From contig JAEYZH010000012.1 in assembly GCA_023430685.1 (NCBI GenBank), positions 1-19,303 on the forward strand: a stretch of 19,303 nt of DNA, in the 5' to 3' direction. Shown here piece by piece: positions 7,508 to 13,686 of this stretch. This stretch comes from Pseudomonadota bacterium (lineage in GTDB: Bacteria; Pseudomonadota; Gammaproteobacteria; Xanthomonadales; Rhodanobacteraceae). Both the position numbers and the translations under genes were made by a program. The notes below the pieces were generated by a model. The model worked only from the letters and a program-made list of their open reading frames with translations, had not been told where the DNA came from and made no database searches. Numbering within the stretch: the first letter of the stretch is position 1; the number at the start of each line of letters is the position of its first letter.

Positions 7508-8463
7508 AGCGGATCGGACTCGTCGGTGCGCGTGGCCATGTCGGCGCCGAACTGATGCGCCTCGTCGATGCGCATCCCGCGATCGAACTCGCGTTCGCGT
7601 GCTCGCGATCGCGCGCGGGCGATCCGCACGGCACGCGCGGCCTGCGCTACGAGGATCTCGCTCCCGCGGAGATCGCGCGCCGCGAGGTCGACGCGGTCGT
7701 GCTCGCACTGCCGAATGGCGCCTCGGAACCGTATGTGTCCGCGCTCGCCGAGGTCGATCCCGCGCGCGTGATCGTCGACCTCTCGGCCGACCACCGCTTC
7801 GACGACTGGCATTACGGCCTGCCCGAGCTCACGCGCGGCCAGTACACGGGCCAGCGCCGCATCGCGAACCCGGGGTGCTACGCGACCGCGATGCAGCTCG
7901 CGATCGCGCCGCTGCGCGACGAACTCGCGGGACCGCCGGCCTGCTTCGGCGTATCGGGCTGGTCCGGCGCCGGCACCACGCCGTCCGACCGCAACGACCC
8001 CGCGAAGCTGCGTGACAACCTGATGCCGTACGCGCTCGCCGACCACCTGCACGAGCGCGAGGTCACGCGTCGGCTCGGCGTGCCGGTGGAGTTCATGCCG
8101 CATGTCGGGCCGCACTTCCGCGGCATCATGCTCACGGTCAACCTCTGGCTCCAGCATGCGACCACGCGCGACGCGGTCGCCGCGCGCTACCGCGAGCGCT
8201 ACCGTGGCGAGCCGCTCGTGCGCGTGCTCGACGAGGCGCCGTGGGTCAGCGCGATCGCCGGATGCCACCATGCGGAAATCGGCGGTTTCACGGTCGCGCC
8301 CGGAGGGCGTCGCGTCGTGATCGTCGCGACGCTCGACAACCTGCTCAAGGGCGCGGCGACGCAGGCGATGCAGAATCTCAACCTCGCGCTCGGTCTCGAC
8401 GAGCTTGCGGGCATCCCGGTGCCCGTTGCGTCGGATGCCGATGCGCCACTGGAGTCCCGATGA
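7504..8463 (+). CDS. argC: N-acetyl-gamma-glutamyl-phosphate reductase
   Basis: The 319-residue NADPH-dependent reductase converts N-acetylglutamyl phosphate to the semialdehyde. The nucleotide-binding start is IGLVGARGHVGAELMRL, and the catalytic cysteine is Cys125 in the exact family signature ANPGCYATA. The conserved HVGPHFRGI block near residue 200 and the C-terminal DNLLKGAA are also present. Its ATG overlaps the argBA stop (ATGA) and its own stop overlaps the argH start in the same way, so the three genes are tightly coupled. The aminotransferase (ArgD) for the next step is not in the window. Confidence 0.96.
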   Translation: MKRIGLVGARGHVGAELMRLVDAHPAIELAFACSRSRAGDPHGTRGLRYEDLAPAEIARREVDAVVLALPNGASEPYVSALAEVDPARVIVDLSADHRFDDWHYGLPELTRGQYTGQRRIANPGCYATAMQLAIAPLRDELAGPPACFGVSGWSGAGTTPSDRNDPAKLRDNLMPYALADHLHEREVTRRLGVPVEFMPHVGPHFRGIMLTVNLWLQHATTRDAVAARYRERYRGEPLVRVLDEAPWVSAIAGCHHAEIGGFTVAPGGRRVVIVATLDNLLKGAATQAMQNLNLALGLDELAGIPVPVASDADAPLESR

Positions 8464-9758
8464 CCGATCCGCTCTGGCACAAGACCGGTACGCGCATCGA
8501 TGCGCGCGTCATGCGGTTCCTCGCCGGCGACGACGTGCTGCTCGATCGCGAGTTCTTCCTGTATGACATCACGGCGAGCAAGGTGCATGTCGAGGGTCTC
8601 GCGCGGATCGGCCTGCTCGCCGACGCCGAGGCGGCTGCGATCGCTGCCGAACTCGATGCGCTCGCGCGCGACTTCGGCGAGGGGCGCTTCGTGCTCGACG
8701 ACCGCTACGAGGACGGCCATTCGGCGATCGAGGCCCGCCTCGTCGAGCGCCTCGGCGACACCGGGCGCAAGGTGCATACCGGCCGCAGCCGCAACGACCA
8801 GGTGCTGGTCGCGACGCGGCTCTGGCTGAAGGCGCAGCTCGGGCGCCTGGCCGCGCTCTGCCACGAGAGCGCCGGCGCGTGCCTCGAGCGCGCGGCCGGG
8901 ACGAGCCTGCCGATGCCGGGTTACACGCACCTGCAACGCGCGGTGGTGTCCTCGACCGCGATGTGGTTCGCGGGTTTCGCCGAGGCCTTCATCGACGATG
9001 CCTGGCGCGCGAGCGACACGCTCGCATGGATCGACGCGAACCCGCTCGGCACCGCCGCGGGCTTCGGCGTGAACCTGCCGCTCGACCGCGACCATTCGAC
9101 GCGCGCACTCGGCTTCGCGAGGATGCAGGCGAGTCCGGTGTACGCGCAGCTCTCGCGCGGCAAGTTCGAAATCGCCGCGCTGGATGCGCTCGCCGGCGCG
9201 GTGCTCGACCTGCGCCGGATCGCGTGGGACCTCTCGCTGTTCACGACCGCCGAATTCGGCTTCGTTCGACTGCCGCCCGAGTTCACGACCGGCAGCTCGA
9301 TCATGCCGAACAAGCGCAATCCGGACGTGATCGAGCTGATGCGCGCGACGCATGCGAGCGTTGCCGCCGCGCGCTGCGAGATCGAGCAGTTGCTGTCGCT
9401 GCCCTCGGGCTACCAGCGCGACCTGCAGCATTCCAAGGGCGCGATCGTGCACGGCTTCGGACGCGGCCTCGGGGCGCTCGAGCTGCTCCCCGACCTGCTG
9501 CGGCGGCTTGAATGGAATCCCGCGGCGATGCGCGCGGCGATCGAGCCCGCGATGCACGCGACCGATCTCGCGATCGAGCAGGCGCTGGCCGGCGTGCCGT
9601 TCCGGCAGGCGTATCGCGAGGCCGCCGATGCCATGCAGTCGCTCGCGCAGCGCACGCCTGAAGCCAGCCTCGCCGCGCGCAGTTCGCCGGGCGCGGAAGC
9701 CGACCTGCGGCTGGGCGAGTTGAATGCGCGCTGGCTCGCGCTTGCGCCCGGGGGCTAG
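8460..9758 (+). CDS. argH: Argininosuccinate lyase
   Basis: The 432-residue protein splits argininosuccinate into arginine and fumarate, the final step of the pathway. The fumarase/aspartase superfamily signature GSSIMPNKRNPDV is at residues 278-290 and contains the catalytic serine. HTGRSRNDQV and GYTHLQRA further upstream are standard ArgH blocks. The length is slightly below the usual 450-470 residues, mainly at the C-terminus, but no key block is missing. The ATG overlaps the argC stop. In the Xanthomonas layout I recall, proline genes follow argH; here a PIG-L deacetylase gene follows after about 100 bp without a clear terminator. Confidence 0.96.
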   Translation: MTDPLWHKTGTRIDARVMRFLAGDDVLLDREFFLYDITASKVHVEGLARIGLLADAEAAAIAAELDALARDFGEGRFVLDDRYEDGHSAIEARLVERLGDTGRKVHTGRSRNDQVLVATRLWLKAQLGRLAALCHESAGACLERAAGTSLPMPGYTHLQRAVVSSTAMWFAGFAEAFIDDAWRASDTLAWIDANPLGTAAGFGVNLPLDRDHSTRALGFARMQASPVYAQLSRGKFEIAALDALAGAVLDLRRIAWDLSLFTTAEFGFVRLPPEFTTGSSIMPNKRNPDVIELMRATHASVAAARCEIEQLLSLPSGYQRDLQHSKGAIVHGFGRGLGALELLPDLLRRLEWNPAAMRAAIEPAMHATDLAIEQALAGVPFRQAYREAADAMQSLAQRTPEASLAARSSPGAEADLRLGELNARWLALAPGG

Positions 9759-9861
9759 CGCGTCGCGGCCCCGCCCCGCAGAATGGCGAGGCGCGCGCGT
9801 GCAGGTCGTGGCGCGGCCATGCCGAACGCGTCCGTCGCGTGACCCACCAAGGGACTGACCG

Positions 9862-10917
9862 ATGCCGCCGTCGCTGCCATCTTCCGCGCAAGACCGCCTG
9901 CTGGTGTTCGCGCCGCACCCCGACGACGAAACCATCGCGACCGGCGGCCTGATCCAGTCGGCGCTGCGCGCGGGTGCGCGCGTCGAGGTGCTCTTCGCGA
10001 CCGACGGCGACAACAATCCGTGGCCGCAGCGCTGGCTCGAACGCCGTTGGCGCGTCGACGCGGACGCGCGCACGCGCTGGGGCGCGCGCAGGCGTGCCGA
10101 AGCGCTGGCTGCGCTCGACCGGCTGGCTGTCGCGGGCCACGCGGCCGAGCCGCAGTTCCTCGGCTGGCCCGACCAGGGGCTGACCGAGAGGCTGATGGAC
10201 CATCCGCGGGCGATCGATGCGCTGCGCGATCGCATCACCGCGTTCGCACCGAGCCATGTCGCGATGCCCGCGCTCGAGGACGCGCATCCCGATCACAGTG
10301 CGCTGCACGTGATGGCCGAACTCGCGCTGCTGCAGGCTGGGCTGCGCTGCGTGCGCCTCGCGTACTGCGTGCACGGCGCGTCGTCTCCCGATGCGCTGGA
10401 GGTCGCCTCCGCCGAACCCGTGCGCGCATGCAAGCGCGCGGCGATGGAGGCCTACGCGAGCCAGCTCGCGCTGAGCCGCAACCGCCTCGTCGCGTTGGCG
10501 GAACGCGCCGAAACGTTCGAGGCATCGGTCGCGGGTTCCGCCGCGATCGAAGGCAATCCGGCCTCGATCACGATGGCCTTCGAGACTCCGCGGGTGCGCT
10601 TCGCGCGCCGCGAGTTGCTGCTGGTCCTCGCGACGCGGACGAGTGTGCTGCGCTTCCGCCATGTCCTCGCGCCGACCTCGGTGGCTGCGCGCATGCTGCT
10701 GCGCGACAGCGACGGCCACGCGATCGAGGCCGACTGGGACGGCCGCGCGCTCACGTTCGAGCTTCCGCAGTTCGCGCGGCCGCTGCTCTCGGCATGGGCG
10801 AAATGCGATCGTGGCCATCCGCGCCTCGTCGTCTACGATCGCGAACGCTGGGCACGCGCGCCGGGACGCACACGCGCGTCGGCTCCCGCGATGCCCGCGG
10901 TGCTCGGCCACCCGTGA
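9862..10917 (+). CDS. PIG-L family (LmbE-like) zinc deacetylase
   Basis: The 351-residue protein carries the hallmark APHPDDE at residues 17-23 (zinc ligands His19 and Asp22) and HPDHS at 142-146, where His145 is the expected third ligand. Members of this family remove N-acetyl groups from GlcNAc-containing lipids, mycothiol precursors or antibiotic intermediates; the substrate here cannot be read from the sequence. The catalytic domain covers roughly residues 10-230. The remaining 120 or so residues form a C-terminal extension I do not recognise. There is no signal peptide, so it is probably cytoplasmic. AAGGGA precedes the ATG. It overlaps the next gene by GTGA, which suggests the two act together. 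Confidence 0.87.
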   Translation: MPPSLPSSAQDRLLVFAPHPDDETIATGGLIQSALRAGARVEVLFATDGDNNPWPQRWLERRWRVDADARTRWGARRRAEALAALDRLAVAGHAAEPQFLGWPDQGLTERLMDHPRAIDALRDRITAFAPSHVAMPALEDAHPDHSALHVMAELALLQAGLRCVRLAYCVHGASSPDALEVASAEPVRACKRAAMEAYASQLALSRNRLVALAERAETFEASVAGSAAIEGNPASITMAFETPRVRFARRELLLVLATRTSVLRFRHVLAPTSVAARMLLRDSDGHAIEADWDGRALTFELPQFARPLLSAWAKCDRGHPRLVVYDRERWARAPGRTRASAPAMPAVLGHP

Positions 10918-11780
10918 CGGCAGCGCCGGAATCCGCGCCGATCCGCGACGAGAGCGTGCGCGTGCGTTCCGATGACGGGGCGGAGGCCGACCTGCGCATG
11001 ATCGCGCCGTCCAGCGCGGACGCGCCGCTGCTGTACTGGTTGCCGGCGCTCGGCGTGACGGCGCGCAGCTACGTCGCGTTCGCGTACGCGCTCGCCTCGC
11101 GCGGCGTCGCGGTCGCCTTGCACGAATGGCGCGGGGGCGGCTCCAGCGATCGCCGCGCGGGCCGCCGCATCGATTGGGGTTATCGGGACCTGCTGCAACG
11201 TGACCTGCCGGCCGGATGCGATGCGGCGCGTGACGCGCTCGGCGCGCGCGAGCTGCTGCTCGGCGGCCACAGCCTCGGAGGCCAGCTCGCGCTGCTGTCG
11301 GCGGCGCTGCAGCCGCATCCGCCGTCACGGATCATGCTGGTCGCGAGCGGCGCACCCTGGTGGCGCGCGTTCCCGCACCGCCACCTTGTGCGCGCAGTGC
11401 TCCACGCCGCGCCCGTGATCGCGCGCGCCTGCGGCTACTTCCCCGGGCGACGCCTCGGATTCGGAGGCAACGAGGCGCGCGGCGTAATCGCGGACTGGTC
11501 GCGCAGCGGGCGCACGGGTCGCTACCTGGTCGACGGCATCGGCGATCTGGAACCGGCGCTCGCGCGCTGCCGCATGCCGGTGCATGCATGGCGCCTCGCG
11601 GACGACTGGCTCGGTCCCGAGGCGTCGCTGGACTGGCTGCTCGGCAAGCTGCCGCGGGCCGAGCGTCGGGTGACCGTGCTCGACGGCGACGCGCTCGCGA
11701 CCCGCGCCGACCACTTCGCCTGGATGAAGGAGCCGGCCCGGCTCGCGACCGCGGTCGCCGATGCGATCAGCGGTCCGTAG
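10914..11780 (+). CDS. Alpha/beta hydrolase, COG4757-like
   Basis: The 288-residue product has a nucleophile elbow GGHSLGGQ with Ser120 and a likely catalytic His267 in TRADHFAW near the C-terminus. The N-terminal WLPALGVTARSYVAFA and HEWRGGGSSDRR blocks resemble the group of predicted alpha/beta hydrolases collected in COG4757. The substrate is unknown. The start is GTG 10914, overlapping the PIG-L stop by four bases; no SD-supported ATG exists nearby, and the frame upstream is only a shadow of the PIG-L gene. No signal peptide is seen. A stable inverted repeat starts directly after the stop. It is probably co-transcribed with the deacetylase and perhaps with the arg genes. Confidence 0.83.
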   Translation: MTAAPESAPIRDESVRVRSDDGAEADLRMIAPSSADAPLLYWLPALGVTARSYVAFAYALASRGVAVALHEWRGGGSSDRRAGRRIDWGYRDLLQRDLPAGCDAARDALGARELLLGGHSLGGQLALLSAALQPHPPSRIMLVASGAPWWRAFPHRHLVRAVLHAAPVIARACGYFPGRRLGFGGNEARGVIADWSRSGRTGRYLVDGIGDLEPALARCRMPVHAWRLADDWLGPEASLDWLLGKLPRAERRVTVLDGDALATRADHFAWMKEPARLATAVADAISGP

Positions 11781-11814
11781 GGTGGGTCGCAGCCGCGCAG
11801 CGGCGAGCCCCACC
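11781..11814. repeat. REP-like palindromic hairpin after the hydrolase gene
   Basis: GGTGGG at 11781-11786 pairs with CCCACC at 11809-11814, and inside it TCG/CGA and CCGC/GCGG also pair, giving an almost continuous hairpin that begins at the first base after the stop codon. The pattern GTAGGGTGGG...CCCACC is one I recall as a dispersed intergenic repeat in many proteobacteria. There is no T tract, so it is not a classical terminator; it may protect the 3' end of the message. Confidence 0.5.
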
Positions 11815-12085
11815 ATCGTGATCCGGCCGTTCGGAGCGTCGCCTCTACCCAACGGTGCACAGGGGGGCGACCGATTCGCGCAGCGCCAATCCGGTCCCGT
11901 GATGCCTGAATATAATCAACAAAAACAAGAAGTTGCAAGTAACTCGTAAGGCCGCGTCTCACCTCACGGTAACGGAATCTTACGCCGGCACCGCGCATAA
12001 TCGCGGGCTGCCCGCGGCCGTGGGCGCATTGCGCCGGCGGCTTCCGGCGGGCGGCCGTCTACATCGCATCCGGAGGTATCAGTTC
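11815..12085 (+). promoter_or_regulatory. Intergenic region with AT-rich promoter-like island and structured leader
   Basis: No protein gene is supported here. A perfect TATAAT occurs at 11911-11916, in an island of about 45 bp (11905-11950) that is far richer in A and T than the rest of the window, but no good -35 lies 16-18 bp upstream. A second -10-like CATAAT is at 11996-12001. Downstream are an inverted pair CGTAAG/CTTACG (11945-11950 and 11979-11984), a perfect 6-bp hairpin CGCGGG-CTG-CCCGCG (12002-12016), a CGCCGG/CCGGCG hairpin around 12031-12050, and a strong GGAGG at 12072-12076. A long structured 5' leader for the next gene is the simplest reading. Confidence 0.4.
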
Positions 12086-12442
12086 ATGACATATGACATC
12101 GGCATCGGACGCTGCGCCGAAGTGGGCGAGGACACGGTGGTCGTGAAACTCGAAAGCGTGATGGTCGAGCGGCTCTCCCCGGGCCAGCCCTGGCGCCGTT
12201 CCGGCACCAGCCTGCTCCGGCTCAAGCGCAATCTCTGCAGTGCGACGCGTCCGCCGCAGGCGGATCGGGAACTGTTCCTCGACCGCGCGGCGCTGTCCAA
12301 GCGCTGCATGGGCTCGCTCGACCTCGATGGGGACGGCGAGACGATCTCGGTCGACCTGCGCGCCCTGCTCAACGGCGTCGACCCGCAGCCTTCCGCGGGC
12401 CCGCAGAGCAAGAGTCGCGCGGCCGACCGTCGCGTGCGCTGA
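12086..12442 (+). CDS. Hypothetical protein, 118 residues
   Basis: I do not recognise this protein. The start is well supported: GGAGG at 12072-12076 is nine bases before the ATG. It has no signal peptide or membrane segment. The N-terminal half (MTYDIGIGRCAEVGEDTVVVKLESV) looks like a small beta-rich domain, a basic stretch follows (RRSGTSLLRLKRNL), and DLDGDGETISVDL resembles an EF-hand loop but lacks the usual position-8 hydrophobic residue and final Glu. The C-terminus is polar and basic, probably disordered. A long structured leader lies before it and a bidirectional terminator directly after it, so it seems to be a single-gene unit. Confidence 0.65.
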   Translation: MTYDIGIGRCAEVGEDTVVVKLESVMVERLSPGQPWRRSGTSLLRLKRNLCSATRPPQADRELFLDRAALSKRCMGSLDLDGDGETISVDLRALLNGVDPQPSAGPQSKSRAADRRVR

Positions 12443-12463
12443 CGCGTTCTGACGCTGGCGAAA

Positions 12464-12491
12464 AAAAAGGCCACCCGAGGGTGGCCTTTTT
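12464..12491. terminator. Bidirectional intrinsic terminator
   Basis: GGCCACC (12469-12475) pairs with GGTGGCC (12480-12486) around a CGAG tetraloop, extended by five A-T pairs; eight A residues precede and five T residues follow the stem. It ends the plus-strand hypothetical gene (stop at 12442) and, read on the other strand, the minus-strand glycine-zipper gene (stop at 12574). Its core is nearly identical to the terminator at 13406-13436. Confidence 0.92.
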
Positions 12492-12573
12492 CGTTGCGCC
12501 CGAGTCGGCTGCCGCGCGCACCGTCCGTGGTGCGTCGTGGCGGATCGACGAACGCTCGCCTTCGACGCCGCGC

Positions 12574-13089
12574 TTAGCGACCGTCGCCGTCCGCATCGCC
12601 CGGCAGTGCACGCTCGACGCGGTGCCAGGCGGCCTTGGTCGCCTGCTTGGCGTCTTCCCACTGCAGGCGCGACGCGCCCTTGGTGCGATCCCAGTCCGCG
12701 CGCAGGCTGTTCTCGGCCTGGTCCCAGGTCTGGCCGCGGTAGGCGTCGCGGTTGCTGTAACCGAGCTTGTACGCCGGCGAATAGTCGTCGTAGCCGTAGC
12801 TCGAGTTGTAATACGGCTCGCGCGTGTAGGAATCGCGCCAGTACGCCTCTTCGGCTGTCGGGTTCACCGCTTCGCCCGCCGCCTTGCCGGCGAGTCCGCC
12901 CGCCACGGCGCCGACGACGCCACCGATCGCGGCGCCCACCGGGCCGGCGACCGAGCCGATCGCCGCGCCCGCGACGCCGCCACCTGCCGCCCCGACGCCG
13001 GTGCCGACCGGATGCGCGCCCGGCGTTCCACTGATCGGGTCACGATTGAGATCGCGCGAATGGTCCGTCGCATTCGAGTGCTTGTTCAT
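12574..13089 (-). CDS. Glycine-zipper domain protein
   Basis: The 171-residue protein starts MNKHSNATDHSRDLNRDPIS, then GTPGAHPVGTGVGAAGGG, and continues as a long Gly/Ala zipper with GxxxG spacing (about residues 28-75), able to form two packed helices. The second half is hydrophilic and rich in Tyr, Asp and Trp (AYWRDSYTREPYYNSSYGYDDY), ending ADGDGR. Proteins of this shape are common in Xanthomonadales and Burkholderiales and are usually left as hypothetical; a role in stress or membrane association is only a guess. There is no signal peptide. AGGAG lies ten bases upstream of the ATG. An inverted repeat (CGCTCC/GGAGCG, 13125-13141) lies 36 bp upstream of the start. Confidence 0.8.
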   Translation of the reverse strand: MNKHSNATDHSRDLNRDPISGTPGAHPVGTGVGAAGGGVAGAAIGSVAGPVGAAIGGVVGAVAGGLAGKAAGEAVNPTAEEAYWRDSYTREPYYNSSYGYDDYSPAYKLGYSNRDAYRGQTWDQAENSLRADWDRTKGASRLQWEDAKQATKAAWHRVERALPGDADGDGR

Positions 13090-13405
13090 GGTCGCTCAAC
13101 TCCTGTTGTCTGGTCGAATCCCTTCGCTCCAGGTTGGAGCGCGGGTGAAAACGACGGTGACATGCGGAGCGTGACAGCAGGGTAACTGCGGGCCTGAACG
13201 GTTCATGCAATGCGCGGGAAAACATGCGAGTCGCCCGCGCGGCGCTCTTTCGCGAGGCGAGCGCGCGTAGTCGCTCTCGCGACGACGAAGGCTGGCTCGC
13301 GCATTCGCACGCCTGCTTCGGGACGGAGCGACACGCGCGGTGGACGCCGCCATCGCCGCGGGCAGCGCGGCATCGGGTCGTCCATGCGATCGCGTGCGCG
13401 ACAAC
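13090..13405. other. Non-coding stretch between the glycine-zipper gene and tRNA-Pro
   Basis: No gene is supported in these 316 bp. They hold the upstream region of the minus-strand glycine-zipper gene, with an inverted repeat at 13125-13141 (6-bp arms, 5-base loop) and a short odd palindrome TGAAC-G-GTTCA at 13195-13205 that could be an operator. A strong imperfect hairpin lies at 13250-13282 (TCGCGAG/CTCGCGA plus GCGA/TCGC, 10-base loop). Open frames cross the stretch on both strands but have no start signals and read into the terminator. Confidence 0.5.
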
Positions 13406-13436
13406 GAAAAAGGCCACCGCGAGGGTGGCCTTTTTC
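13406..13436. terminator. Intrinsic terminator downstream of tRNA-Pro
   Basis: A perfect 13-bp stem (GAAAAAGGCCACC 13406-13418 with its complement 13424-13436) has a GCGAG loop and A/T-rich ends on both strands, so it can work in either direction. On the minus strand it begins 10 bp after the tRNA-Pro 3' end and most likely ends that transcript. It is a near-copy of the element at 12464-12491. Confidence 0.9.
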
Positions 13437-13446
13437 ACTGGTCTGG

Positions 13447-13523
13447 TGGTCGGGGTGACATGATTCGAACATGCGACTTCTACGTCCCGAACGTAGCGCT
13501 CTACCAGGCTGAGCTACACCCCG
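13447..13523 (-). tRNA. tRNA-Pro, anticodon CGG
   Basis: The 77-nt minus-strand sequence folds into a full cloverleaf. The acceptor stem is CGGGGTG with CACCCCG, the discriminator is A and a CCA end is encoded (13447-13449 on the plus strand). The D-loop is AGCCTGGTAGA, the anticodon stem CTACG/CGTAG encloses the loop TTCGGGA, which gives CGG in positions 34-36, and the T-loop is TTCGAAT. It reads proline codon CCG, a preferred codon in a GC-rich genome. A promoter at 13553-13581 and a terminator at 13406-13436 make it a single-gene unit. Confidence 0.97.
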
Positions 13524-13552
13524 ATCGGCCGTCGCGAGACGGCGAGCCGCGC

Positions 13553-13581
13553 ATATTAGCGATGCGACCGGTACCGTGCAA
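13553..13581 (-). promoter_or_regulatory. Promoter of tRNA-Pro
   Basis: On the minus strand TTGCAC (13576-13581) and TAATAT (13553-13558) are separated by exactly 17 bp. Transcription would start near 13546, about 23 nt before the mature tRNA. A GC-rich discriminator follows the -10, as in stringently controlled stable-RNA promoters. A perfect 6-bp hairpin (13528-13543) lies in the precursor leader. Confidence 0.6.
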
Positions 13582-13686
13582 GATGCAGCCCCGGCCCGCC
13601 GCCGTGGCCGGCGGCGCGTCTGCTACCCTTGGCGGCCCCATTCAACGTGCAGCCGCTTGCCGCGGCGCCGTCCCGGAAGGATACCG

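Noticed and set aside
11907..11924. Possible ArgR box around TGAATATAATCA
   Set aside because: The left half matches the E. coli ARG box but the right half (ATTCA) does not, and it lies after the arg genes rather than before them.
11902..11949. 15-codon AT-rich ORF (MPEYNQQKQEVASNS) over the TATAAT
   Set aside because: There is no ribosome binding site, it overlaps the probable promoter, and its composition simply reflects the AT-rich island.
13040..13438. Minus-strand frame starting MKKATLAVAFF from within the terminator
   Set aside because: It begins in the terminator stem itself, lacks a ribosome binding site and overlaps the glycine-zipper start; such KKAT... frames are artefacts of this terminator sequence.
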